A DNA stretch of 64,000 nucleotides from contig NC_133025.1 in the NCBI RefSeq assembly GCF_048771995.1, positions 3,162,001 through 3,226,000 of the forward strand, written 5' to 3'. Under the pieces are notes generated by a model that saw only the letters and a list, made by a program, of their open reading frames with translations, had not been told where the DNA came from and ran no database searches. The translations under genes and the position numbers were made by a program. Numbering within the stretch: position 1 is the first letter of the stretch; every line of letters starts with the position of its first letter. This stretch comes from Taeniopygia guttata (Eukaryota > Chordata > Aves > Passeriformes > Estrildidae). This document shows, piece after piece, positions 24,717 to 36,227 of the stretch.

Positions 24717-25851
24717 AGCTCTGCCTGGATTGATTTTCCCTGGGGGAATCATCTCACCTTATCCCACCCAGCCTAGCTGCAGGACACATCTCCAACCCTT
24801 CTCTCCTCCTCCATCCTGCTGGCACCAGGAGGAGAAAATGTGCAGGATTTTACATCATGGGGAGCTACAAACTGTGCCCAGATCTGTTTCCTGGAAAGAA
24901 TTGCAAGGAGCTGACAAACATCCACACATCATCTGATAGCTAAAAATAGGGAGTGTCCAGCAGGAATCACCAAGCCCCACCTTGGCGTGCCCACGGAGCA
25001 CTGTTGGGATGTGTTTGCAGCCCAAAATGGGAGATGGGGAATGCTAAATATAGGGATATAAATATAAATCCCCCATCTTTAGGTGTTCCGTGCCAGGAGA
25101 GCAGCTTTTGGCCAGTAAATAAGAGATGACAACAGCCAAGGAGGAAGAACTTCATTTATTCCTGGATAAGTGCTGTCTTGTGCCTCTGTGTCCTGCCAGG
25201 AGTGATCTCAGGGAAACAGGGAGCTCTTCACCACCTCCTGCTCCTCTCCTTCCCTGCTCCTTTTTCTGCTTTGGATTCCTCTGTTTACCATTCTCAGAAC
25301 ATGCACAAGCACTCTGTAGTGAGAATCTCTCTAATTCATTGACAAATAAATGTCTCATATCAAATCCACTGCACACTGGAGAGGAAACGCTCCATGACTA
25401 ATACACCAGAGGAGGTTTCAGGCTTCCATTTTGTTTCTCACTATTTCCTGTCATTATCCTGTGCTTTCTAATGAAGAATGGGCAGTCCAGCCCTGCCTAT
25501 GCCATAGGGAAGCACATGAGGAAAACTCAGTGATGTCACATAAAAATAGGAAAAGACACATCCCAGCCTGGGCTGGTCACTGCAGTTTGGCTCTCTGGTT
25601 CTTACTCATTTGAGGTTCAGTCCTCAAAAAGGACAACTAAGTTGGAAGGGTTTTGAGGGTGAGGTCAGGCCTACCATATTTTGGTTTGGTATCTGTAGAA
25701 AATGACCATAATATTTCCTGTTTTCCATGTTTGCCCTCCTGTGTGCAGGACTAAATGCCCCTCTGTAATGCCATCACATGCAGACGTACAAAAGAGAAAA
25801 TAAAACCGTTTGAAGAAGAAAAACAGACTCTTTTTGAAGAAAATGGGGTGG

Positions 25852-25868
25852 TTTTTTTTTTTTTTTTT
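25852..25868. repeat. Poly-T run
   Basis: Seventeen consecutive T. No attached element is recognised. Confidence 0.9.
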
Positions 25869-28800
25869 GTAATTCAGTGGTGTGAACTACAATATTACAA
25901 CATCAACCTGTTCTTTAATCCAGCATCTTGAAAAGCAACATTAGGAGTCAACATCTGGGTTTGTCATCTGCCCTGTGAATTCAGTAGGCTTGAAGGAGGT
26001 GAGGCTCTTCCTGCAGGGAGGATTCTCACGGGGCAGCAGTTGTGCTCACAGTCCTTGTTTCAGAGAGATTTCCCACCTTATGAAGCAGGAGGTTTGCATT
26101 GATGCAGATGAAGCCTTATACATTAAATAACCATGTTCCCAAAGTCTGGGTAGGAATTAATTTTGTTCTCAGGGTCTTGGAGATAAAAGGGCTGGGAGTT
26201 CTTCCAAGGTTACCTGATTTTTCCCAGTGCTGCAGCTCCCTTACCACCCTTGTGAGCCCACCCTGCTCCTTCCCCCTGGGTGCTCCAGGTATCATCAGCG
26301 TGGGAGCTGCACATGGATGGGCAACCCTGCCTTCACTGGTCATCTCAGTGCTGGAACCCACTGTCCAGAGGCTTATAAATACAGAAATATTACAGATTTC
26401 ACATTTTCCTTGTTGATTTGGGATTCTAAATGTTTCCAAGTATGAAGGAAGTTATTATGGCACTGCCTTCTGGGTTTGTGAGGGTTGTGCCTCGTATCTC
26501 CCAGGGAAACAAAAGTGAACATCCATGTTAATCTCTCTGTTCATCTCACCCAGGGCAATGGAGGAAAACATCTCCATCCTCTCCAGTGACTGGAGAGACC
26601 CTAAAAGGAGAGGCACCCTTGAAAAAGTCCAGCTGCTGGTGACCCAGGAGCCAAAGGAACTTTGGAGTGGGTATGGAGCATTTACTGATGGGGTGTGCAT
26701 TGAGACTAAGCCTTCCCTCTGATTCACACCAAGATACTTCAGATGGAGACCAAGAGCACAGAGATCAATAGGATGGATTCCAGTTCCACCCTGCTCTCGG
26801 CAGGTTTGGGATCCAGCTCTGACCCTGGAGTAGGTCCATCAGACAAAGCATGGAAAGCACACTCTCTTCATCCCCTGATGCCTGATTACCCAAACCCAAA
26901 CCCAAAAACCCATCATCAGAGCCATGGGACCTCTCCAGCATGGTCACTGCTGCTGGTGTGTTGAGGTCTAGCTGTTTGCAACCCTGTTGGGGAAGGAAAT
27001 GCAGGTTTTCTCTGAGTGGATTTGCCATTTGCTAGCAGGAAAATCAATCAGGTTCAATCTGGAGAGAGAGGTCAAAGCCTTATATGATCCTTTTGCATCT
27101 TTTGCAGATGTTCTCCTCAGTTCTCCCTCACACACAGGATGCACAACATAATGAGAGCTTCCTTCAGTCCCAGAAATTCAGCAAAGCTCTCCCCAAAACG
27201 GGGACCTTCTCACCATGTTTCTTACAGGAGCAGGTCCAGCCCAGCCTCCTGTTCTTCCCAGAATTTCCTTTTATTGTTCATCTCAGCAGAGTGAAACACA
27301 GACCACATCTGGAGTGCTCTCCTGGACACTCAACTTTCCCACCAGCCACCCTGGAGAGGGGAGACCAGGCCACAAACCACAGATTGCTGGGGATTTATTT
27401 ATTAATTTTCTTCTTTTTTCTCTCCACTCTGTCTTTTAACTCTTCTCTTTTTATTATTTTGGTAGAGTTGCAGCCCTTCACACTGCAGAGAGCCAGAGTA
27501 CCCTTGCAAATCTCCCTCCCTCACGATGTTCAGCCTGAGAGCCAAAACTGACATTTTTAGGACAAAGTAACTCCCCTGCCATCACCTCCTGCATCTGTGA
27601 GCTGAATCCCTGCTCTTGCAGGTAGCAGAGAGCTGAGGCACGAAGCAGGGCTGTATCTGCTGTAAAATACCAAGGTGGAGGGTTGTGAATGCTGCTAATT
27701 GTCCTTCACTAAATGTCAGCTCCCCAGGTACCTCATTAGCATCCTCAGCACAGCCAAGAGGATGTGGTTTTATGCTGTGCTGGGACAGGAATGCTCTCCA
27801 TGCCTGTTTGCACAGCACTGAGCAAAAGGCATCTTTAGAATCCATTTGAGCTTTCTTAGATCAATCTGAACCACAAGAATGAACAGTAATATTCCTTAGC
27901 TCTAGTAAATCCCATCTCATCGCCAATGTCCCAGGCTGAAAGGAGAATTTTTCTTTACTGGTGGAGGCTGCAGGCATTCTGCCTCCAGGCTGGCTTGATC
28001 TCAAGGAGGTGAAGTGTTTGCACAAGGTCTCCTGGCAACAATTTCCCAGTGTCTGGGCAGTTTGGCTTAAGCCAAATCAACAGTGACTCCACATTTGGGA
28101 TGATTTGGGTTAATAACTCCTGCCTGACTTATCCTACATCTGAGTGCCAGAGAAGAAGTTAAAGACCCCACAGATCACCAGTCCCCAACTGCAGCAGGGA
28201 AGCCACCACAAACCTGCCCCAAGGTCAGCACTTTGCTGGGAGCCCCAGCACCAGGAGAGGGGAGATGATAACAGGACCTCACACCTTCATAGTATTTCCA
28301 TTCCCTGCTGCTTGGAAAGCTCTGAGATGTCTTTTCTTTCCAAACACCACACAAAAATTGTCATGCTGGGGGTGCTGCTGGTGAGGGCACCTGCACAGAA
28401 CTGCAGGAATGGTGAGGAACTGGCTGGATGGGGATTTTTCCTGCTGCCTGACCATATTTCCCCTTTTCCCCATGTTATTTATTGCTATACTTTTGCAACT
28501 GGAGGGGCAGAGAGCTGCAGCTGACCTCTCATGAAGAGTACTTTATCCACAGGTTTTGATGCAAGCAGGACTTCTCCTATCTTTGCACTTCTCCAGCAGG
28601 GAAATTTAACTCCATCCTTGTCAACCTTGCAACCAATGTCCTTCTGTAATTCCCATTACTGCTGATGAGAGTGACACATTTCCACGAACTGGGTCAATGT
28701 CCCTCAAATTAGTCTTCACTGAAACATGGAAGCAAGGAAATAAAAGAGAAGCCATGTTTCAATTAGCTCCCAGTTTGTTTTCAGCCTTGTCTTTAAATAG

Positions 28801-28890
28801 GAGAGCGCCACACAAAGTGTTTAAAAACCCCTCACAGCTGAGGAAGCAAAAGAGAAAATGTGTTTATCTGTACAAAGCTTTAGTTCATAG

Positions 28891-28911
28891 AAATAATAAC
28901 GTTTATTATTT
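28891..28911. other. Perfect A/T inverted repeat
   Basis: Arms AAATAATAA and TTATTATTT flank a 3-bp CGT spacer. It could be a chance palindrome, a small hairpin or a binding site; no function can be assigned. Confidence 0.5.
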
Positions 28912-29598
28912 CCACTGCATGTTCTTTCTGTAAATGTCAAAACCTTTCACAGACCCAGCCCAGGACCATCTTGTTAATCTTGTTGAGGTGCAGGATGTAA
29001 CTTGGAGCTTGTGTTGAGAAACTGAGGAACTGGAAGGGAAAATGGCATTTTAAAAACTAAACCAACATGAGCATTAGAAATGAGACTTAGCAGTGGGGCT
29101 CACCTCATCTGACTGCAAGAAGTGACTCATCTGGCCTAGCTTGAATTCCCCTTTCCAACAGCACCTTTCTCACCTTAATTTACCACAAACAAACACCAGC
29201 ATAAGGATTGGGAGTGCTGGGGTGACACGGGATGCACACCAACTTGCCATGCTGATGTCCAGGGAGGTTTTGGGGGTGGAAGGAAACCCTCTGAGGTGAT
29301 TCATGTGTCAGCAACCCGTGGCCTGCACCAGGCATGAAGGAAACTACTCACAAGGCAGCTGGGAGCACCAGCCTCATGGTGGACATTGGAGTGGGGAAGA
29401 GGAAATAAGATTTTTGGTAGTTCTGGAGCACCTGGAGGGGTCAGCCACTATTTCATGAGGGTTTCATTTGACCCCTTCTTACGTCTTTAATTTTTATCCA
29501 TGTCTAAAAAAGCATCAGGGGAAGCAGGAGGACAGCAACTGAAACACAGGACAGGGACAGAGAGACAAACCAACAGGGTTTTGTCCAAGGCTACCTGA

Positions 29599-29655
29599 CC
29601 CAACCCAACCCAACCCACCCCAACTCAACCCAACCCAACCCAACCCAACCCAACT
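29599..29655. repeat. (CCCAA)n pentanucleotide tract
   Basis: About eleven units of CCCAA with two interruptions (CCACC and CTCAA), a polypyrimidine/A-rich strand asymmetric repeat. It is not the vertebrate telomere repeat, which is CCCTAA. Confidence 0.92.
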
Positions 29656-30419
29656 CTCTGACCCTCACTCCCAGTCCTCACTGTCCCCCAGCCACCCTCA
29701 CAAAGCCCCAGCCACATCCTAAATGCTCCACAAAGACAAACCACAAGCTCCCTCCCATCCCCTTCCCCACTCCAGGCTCCGAAATTTCCCCTCATCTCTA
29801 ATAATTCAAGGAGCTTTGTTATGACAGGGCAATGCACTTAATGGAGAGTGAAATTGAAGAAGAATGTGTGGAAGTTGCAGCTTTTATCTCTAAAACAAAT
29901 AGTGAATTCCTCAGGGCTGCTGCAGCCCCAAACAATGATCCAAGCTGCCGGACCTTTGCAGGTTGCCCTGGAAACCTCCAGGCTTTTTTGGGGGCTGATC
30001 CTTGTCAGAGGGAAGAGTTGGTGTCAAGGCCACTCCAAAGAGATGTGGAGTTGGTGTTTGGAAAGAGCAATGTGTGCCCAAGTGCTGCAAAATATTTAGG
30101 TTGTACAGGTGGGAAATTCCCACTGAATCCAGACTGGGATTTCAAGGAGTTTCCCTGCTCCATCTAGAAGGAAGTATTGCTGATCCCTTGTCCAGCAAAA
30201 TGGTGCAATCCATCCCAAATTTCTTCTTGAGGTCTTCCACTGGTCCTTCACAGCCCACAGACTTCTGCAGGAGTCTGGAGGGAGGATGAACACAGGGGAT
30301 TTTGGAGCAGGAGTCGTCCACTCACTATTGCTGGAACTCAAAATGTCCCTCAGACATTTTTACAGGTTCCAGGCCCAGATCAGAGGCATTTGAGACCCTG
30401 GCAGGCAGCTGGAAACAGC
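29656..30419. other. Unique noncoding DNA
   Basis: No gene is recognised. The plus-strand frame at 29832-30167 (111 codons) has no recognisable domain. Confidence 0.45.
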
Positions 30420-30759
30420 TGTGATTTTGGGTTTGAGCCATGGAACGATTTACCAACCTTGCAGGAAGAACAAGAAGTCACAAAAGTTTAGATATTGGAG
30501 TAGAAGTAGCTACAAAGTAGAGGGAAGAATTTTTTAGTGTTGTACAGGGGGGTTTTAACACCTGCACAGGGGGGTTTTTACTTTGTACATGGGGGTCAGA
30601 AGTTTTAAGATGGAGGGATTTGGGCCTGCCCTGTCCTCCCTCTTTCTTCTTTCTTACCTCCATGTTCTTGGTGATGTTGGCACTGACGAGAAATTGCACC
30701 TGTTTGAGTGGCCAAGTGCAGAGCAAAGTGGAAGAACAGAAGTCTTCAAAATAAGGTCA
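30420..30759 (+). mobile_element. Probable LTR (5' part) flanked by a direct repeat
   Basis: The block begins TGTGATTTT and shares ordered landmarks with the LTR at 48744: CCATGGAA, CAGGA-GAA-ACAAG, AAGATGGAGG, TTGGG, TGTCC, a TTCTTC-rich pyrimidine stretch, CCTCCATGTT and TGTTGGCA. After about 30688 the resemblance stops, so the sense 3' half is deleted or different. The 7-mer ACAGCTG occurs just before (30415-30421) and just after (30759-30765). One reading gives a TG...CA unit from 30422 to 30759 with a 6-bp CAGCTG target-site duplication. No retroviral coding sequence is present. Confidence 0.6.
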
Positions 30760-30765
30760 CAGCTG

Positions 30766-33224
30766 AGATCAGGAGATTATTTCAGAACTGAGGGCTGAAC
30801 CTGGATTTTGTAAGTCTTTGTCTAATACCAATAGGATTTTTGCCTCTTCACTCACAGAAGTTCAGGAAAAGACAGCTGGCATTGTGAGCAGTATCCCAGG
30901 CTGTTCTTGGCTTTCTCAAGACAATTCCTGCTCCTGAGGCAAGCTGCATTTTGTTTCCTTCTTCTGGGTCAGGTCCAGGCTAAGGAACAGACTCCCACGT
31001 GACACTTCTGACTCCCCATCTTCTGAGACACGAACATCAGACCTCAGGTATTTTTGTCTCTTGATGAAAGAAGGGTAGTTTGGCTTTGGTGTTTTTTGGT
31101 TCACTCACGTCAGAGGTATCAGCCCTTCATCTTCCCCATCTCAACCCCAAATCTGAATTCCAAACACTATTACTTGGTGCCCAGTGGCACAAGGAGATAG
31201 GTGACGACATTCAATAAAATCGGATTACTGGCAAGTTAAATGAGCCCAAGCTGGATCTCAGCCAGAGGATTTTCAAGCTGTGCAGGCTTCCCTCAGTCAT
31301 TTTCTGTGAGAAGAGGTAAATATTGCCAGGCTGCCTGGAGACGTCAGTCAAACATTGTGACGAATCTGGATGCAGCCAAGAAGGAATTACAAGGTGCAGA
31401 AAAGATAAAACTGTCTTGGGGGATTTATCCCAGCACTGTGAAGCACAAGAGCACCTCCTCTTTTATGTTTTCCTCTCCTTTGTCCAGTTTACTTCAAAAC
31501 TGCAGAGGAAATGGGGTGTTTATACCCTTTGGGGAATCAGAAAAATAGTTTGAGATTTCCTCAACAAGGAAATCTTGTATCATGTGGAGTCCTCCTCCTC
31601 CTCCTAAGAGGGTTTCAGCCCAGCTGACCTGCATACCTTGAAACCACTGACTCCCTGTGCTGTTCTTTCAGAGCCTTACATAAATATTTGGCTGGAACAC
31701 ACAGACCCAGGTAAATGTGAACCTGTGTGCAGCCACATCAATGTCAGAATTTAAAAAACACACTTGACTCACTTAAGCCCATGAGATTTTAAATAATCAT
31801 AATGTCAATAATAAATATTAATGTAAATTCTTATTTTTGGCTCCCACTTCTCAGACAGATGTGCAGGCCTTTCTCCAAAGGGTTTCCCTTCACCTCAGAG
31901 ACATTCATGTTTGGAGTTGAAAGCAAAAGCCTCTACATAATTTCCTGGCTCTGTGGTTTTGGTATTTAGGAAAACCTCCAGAGCTGGGCTACTCGTGATA
32001 AAGCTCCTAGTTAGCAATGCTGCATGTCTTGGAGTGTCAAAGATTGTTTCCATCTTTCTGGCAAACACCAATGCCTTTTTGACACCCCAAGAAAAGTGCC
32101 CAGTTTCCCAAATTAGGGGTTTTTTTTTGTGACCTTTCCCCCAGCTGCTGGATGGGATGTACTTTATCAGACACCCAGCTTTTAAAGCAATCATGCTAAA
32201 TATCTAAATATCCCCTTTTTTTTGCAATCAGCTGTTCATGATTCATAGCCATGATCTGACACCCTCAGTAATTACCCCCTTTCCAGCAGAGGCAGATTCG
32301 GGGCTGGCACGAGTGGGAAGGCACCTGTATCCTGCAAATAATGGGAGACCTTCCTGCTGCCCTCCTGGAAAAGGAGGCTTAGCTCCATGTTTCTGGATGA
32401 ATCCCTGTTTTCCAAGAATTGGAGGCCATGCTGTGGTTTCAGCCACCGTGGTAATTGCCAGCAGCCAAAGTCTGAGGAAACAAAAGAGCATCACGTCCAA
32501 CAAGTCTGCTGAGAACTCACAAAACTCCCTGGTAAGTGCCAGGGTGCATTTTGTGGTAATTAAGAGAAAGCCTACATCCCAAATCAGCAGTCTAGAGGGA
32601 CTCAGATGCTCAAGGGGTGAGGCTCCATCCTCGTTGCCAAAGGACCAGCAGAGCCCAGATCTGCTGATGGCACCAACCAGGCAGAATTCTCCTCCTAACT
32701 CTCATGAGTTGCAAACATCACACAACAAAAACAAATCCAGCCTGACTCTTAAGTGGATTTCAGACTGTTCTGTTTTCCTTAGGTTGCTGCCAAGGGAGCT
32801 CTGTTCTTCTCTGTTATTCCCACAGAGGAGACCCAACACCCCTTGGGGAAAGCCCCATCTCCCAGGCAATGAGCCACAGGGTATTTTTGCAGTGTTTTAT
32901 GGGCACTGGTGCCATAAACAGAGAGTTTAAGGAGCTCAACATCACCTCCCTCCTCTCTATCCCAGAATCTGTTCTACTGAAGCAGTTTTTTTCCTGGGCT
33001 GTCTTGGCTTAGCAGTTAACACCAGAAATTGGGAGAGTGTGTGTGTGTGTGTGAATGGGATCTGTTATTAAAAATACTCCTCGTGAGGGAGAAGGAACTG
33101 CCTCTCTGATAATGGCAAGATTAATAATGTGTAGCAACCCTTTCATTCATTTATTGCAACTCAAGTTTCACAGTTGCATCAAGAAGAAGTGAGGCTGGGC
33201 TGAGGCATCTGGAAAGTCTCTCAT
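30766..33224. other. Unique noncoding DNA
   Basis: No gene is recognised. The 230-codon plus-strand frame at 32238-32930 has low-complexity Ser/Pro-rich content and no domain. A (GT)n tract is at 33037-33053 and a short (CCT)n near 31591-31606. Confidence 0.5.
33037..33053. repeat. (GT)n microsatellite
   Basis: Eight uninterrupted GT units. Confidence 0.9.
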
Positions 33225-33425
33225 AATCATAAATATAAGTTTATTATTTTTTATTTAATGTTTGTGTATTTTGGTTTTATAGTAATTTAGATTTTTTTAA
33301 TATTTAGATTTTTTTAGATTTTTTTAAGAAGTTGTAAATTAATTTTTTTTGAGTTCGTGAAGATATTTAATTTCTTACATTTTTTTTTATTTCTTTCCGT
33401 TTTTTTGTATTAAAAATTTTATTAA
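33225..33425. repeat. A/T-rich low-complexity tract
   Basis: Mostly T and A, with a repeated TTTAGATTTTTT-like unit around 33286-33325 and several T-runs. Confidence 0.75.
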
Positions 33426-33944
33426 CTGACCCAGAAGTTAAATCATGACAAGAAACCTTTTCTGGGGACAACATGCAAAGCAGGGAGGGCTGAGCCAGCA
33501 AACCCAAGCATGTCCTCATCTTCTGAAGGTGACCTTGCATCAAGAACAAAGTCCACCTGTAACTGAAGAGATCAAGAAAACTGTATTTGAAAAGTCATTT
33601 TTAGGGTGAAGGTTGTCTTTACCACCTCTGGGTCCAGGCTGGGAAGGTTCTGGTTCAGCTGGATCCAGCAGAGCCAAGAGGAGGATTCAGTGCAAAGCCC
33701 TGAGTTTATTTTCATCCTCCTCCCAACTGAAGCAAGCACTCCTTGCCTGAACACCACAAAACAACTTTCAGTGCCTCAACACAAAACAGCGCCAAGATTT
33801 GATCATAATTTTGTCCATAATTTTGCTTTAGGTACATGGCTTCCTTTGAAACATTCTCAAACAGGTGGAAATTTTTCCCAGAAAACATCCTGTGAAAATG
33901 TACATTCTCTGGGGGGAAGAGGAGTGATCAGTGTTTGTGCACAG
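33426..33944. other. Unique noncoding DNA
   Basis: No gene is recognised; it separates the A/T-rich tract from the minisatellite. Confidence 0.45.
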
Positions 33945-35220
33945 AAGGTGATCCCAAATTAATCCCATCTCCAGATGAAAACTCCAAATAAACCTCCATC
34001 CCTGTTGAGAATCCCCAAACAAACTCAATATGGATGAAATCCTCAAGTAACCCACACCTGGATGTGAATCTGAAATCAAACCCCAAGCTCCCATCCAGAT
34101 GAAAATCCCAAATCCACCCCCATATGCTCATCCTGATAAAACTCAGGCATTTTTGCCATGCATGTAGGAATCCCAAAGAGATCCCCAAGTCTGCATCCAA
34201 ACAAAAATCCTAAATCCTTGTTCATGTGGGTTGGAATACAAAATCAATTTACAAACCACCATTCAGATTAAAACTCCCAATCTCCCACAAATCTTCACCA
34301 TGATAAAAACCCCCAGTCCACCCTTGGTTCCAGTGAAACCCCCCAAATCACTCCTATGTAAGTTGAAATACAAAATCATCCTCACTCCTCTCATTCAAAA
34401 AAAAAAAAAACCCAAATCCTCCCCAACATCCCAAATCCAAGGAAAACCCAACCCCCCCACACACAGATGGGAACAACATATCCCCTCTCAAATGGCCCAC
34501 CCTGACAAAAACCCCAAATCTTTCCAAAATCTTCATCCTGATGAACACTCCAAGCTCCCTCCACCCAGGCAGGAATTCCACCACCTCCCAAGCTCCCAAA
34601 CCAATGGAAATCCCACATGCACTCCTAAATCAAATATAACCCCCAAATCTCCCCATGTAATTGAAAATCCCAAATCCCTTCCCCGGATTTCCACAAATCC
34701 CCACCTGAATGAAACCCCAAAATCCTCCCCAACCCCAACACTAACAAAACCTCCAAATACCCCCATGTAGTTGAGAACCACAAATCCCAATCCAAACAAA
34801 ACCCCTAAACCTTCTCCAACCTCCTAACTCCAAAAAAACCTAAAGCCCCTCTCCAAAACCCTAAAGACCCTCTCCAACTAAATCCTAAAACCCCTTTCCA
34901 ACTTCCCAGCTCAAACAAAACCCCCAAATCCCTCCATGCAATTGAGAACCCCAAATCCCCCCATACCCCTATTCTAAAGAACCCCAAACCCTCTCCAACC
35001 TCCCAGTTCCAAAGAAACCCCTAAATTCCCTCCAACTTCCCAACTCCAACAAAACACCCAAATCCCTCCATGAAGTTGAGAACCCCAAACCCCATCTCCC
35101 ATACCTCCATCCTAACAAATCCTTTTAACCTTCTCCAGCTTCCCAAATCCAATTAAACCCTCAAATTTCTCCATGAAGCTGAGAACCCCAAATCTCCCCC
35201 AGACCTCCTGTCCCAATGAA
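33945..35220. repeat. Diverged C/A-rich minisatellite, basic unit about 34-37 bp
   Basis: The whole stretch is built from variants of a C- and A-rich unit with recurring phrases: CCATG-AGTTGAGAACCCC, AACCCCAAATCCC, CTCCAACCTCCCA and TCCAAACAAAACCC. The GAGAACCCC-type landmark recurs near 34653, 34764, 34935, 35069 and 35173, at spacings of 111, 171, 134 and 104 bp, close to multiples of about 35. The copy nearest the gene side is best preserved and the far side most diverged. Open frames on either strand through it are repeat readings. Confidence 0.85.
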
Positions 35221-35272
35221 GTCTCCCCCATCCTCTTTGCAGGCACATCCCCCTCTCCTCACTGCCTGCTCT

Positions 35273-36031
35273 GTCCCCATCCCCAACCATCTCCATTCCA
35301 ATCCCCATCCCATCCCCATCCATCTCCATCCATCCCCATCCATCTCCATCCATCCCCATCCATCCCCACCCATCCCATCCCCATCCCCATCCCCATCCCC
35401 ATCCCCATCCCCATCCCCATCCCCATCCCCATCCCCATCCCCATCCCCATCCCCATCCCCATCCCCATCCCCATCCCCATCCCCATCCCCATCCCCATCC
35501 CCATCCCCATCCCACCTCCATCCCCATCCCCATCCCCATCCCCATCCCCATCCCCATCCCCATCCTCATCCCATCCCCTTCCATCTCCATCCCCACCCAT
35601 CCCCATCCATCCCCACCTATCCCCATCCCCATCCATCCCCATCCCATCCCCATCCCCATCCCCATCCCCATCCTCATCCCATCCCCTTCCATCTCCATCC
35701 CCACCCATCCCCATCCATCCCCACCTATCCCCATCCATCCACTTCCATCCCCATCCCATCCCCATCCCCATCCCCATCCCCATCCCCATCCCCATCCCCA
35801 TCCCCATCCCCATCCCACCTCCATCCCCATCCCCATCCCCATCCCCATCCCCATCCCCATCCCCATCCCCATCCCCATCCCCATCCCCATCCCCATCCCC
35901 ATCCCCATCCCCATCCCCATCCCCATCCCCATCCCCATCCCCATCCATCCCCGTCCCCATCCCCATCCCCATCCCCATCCATCCCCACCCATCCCCATCC
36001 ATCCCCACCCACCCCACCTCCATCCCCACCC
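35273..36031. repeat. Expanded CCCCAT/GGGGAT hexanucleotide array with higher-order structure
   Basis: About 760 bp built from CCCCAT and near variants (CCAT, CCACCCAT, CTCCAT, CCTCAT). There are near-pure blocks at about 35376-35512 (roughly 23 units), 35756-35812 (roughly 9) and 35822-35946 (roughly 21), separated by interrupted segments. A 68-bp interrupted segment starting at 35561 recurs at 35669, an offset of 108 bp or 18 hexamers. The minus strand is GGGGAT-rich and so matches the simple G-quadruplex rule many times over. The array ends directly at the CpG island of the leader exon. Long frames on both strands (for example 35173-36747 plus, 35153-36373 and 35259-36443 minus) are dipeptide-repeat readings. 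Confidence 0.97.
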
Positions 36032-36227
36032 CGCCGCTCTCTCCCCCCGCTCCGAGGGCGGAGGCGGGGGCGGTCCGGGGCCGTTCAGCGCCTCCCCCAG
36101 CGGCGGGACAAGGGGGGGCCGTGGCCGGGGCCGGGGCCGGGGCCGGGGGAGGGAGGGAGGGCATCTCCCGCCCGCCCCGCCGGGAGAGAGCTGCGGGAGC
36201 CGCTCCGGGACGGCCGCGCCGAGCACC
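36032..36227 (+). promoter_or_regulatory. CpG-island promoter and 5' untranslated region
   Basis: The sequence switches abruptly to very high G+C with many CpGs. It has a GC-box-like GGCGGGGGCGG at about 36063-36073, a GGGGCC tract at 36123-36150 and a GGGAGGGAGGGAGGG purine run ending near 36161. There is no TATA-like box. The CpG-rich zone continues to about 36450, through exon 1 and the start of the intron. Start sites in such promoters are usually dispersed; I infer initiation within about 36050-36200. Transcription direction (plus) is inferred from the coding exon and from the flip to positive G skew downstream. Confidence 0.75.
36123..36161 (+). repeat. GGGGCC hexanucleotide tract with adjoining GGGA run
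   Basis: About four GGGGCC units followed by GGGGGAGGGAGGGAGGG. The plus strand has at least eight G-runs of three or more within 40 bp, fitting a G-quadruplex in the presumed 5' UTR or core promoter. Confidence 0.85.

Larger units (their letters stand above)
24717..29598. other. Unique noncoding DNA
   Basis: No gene or mobile element is recognised. Many short frames are present and none is convincing. Confidence 0.5.

Noticed and set aside
25625-25670. 'aagttggaagggttttgagg' resembling a CR1 head
   Set aside because: The rest of the CR1 head is absent on both sides.
29599-29655. Telomere-like repeat
   Set aside because: The unit is CCCAA, not CCCTAA, so it is not an interstitial telomere.
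32238-32930. 230-codon plus-strand frame
   Set aside because: Ser/Pro-rich without domain pattern or plausible splice context.
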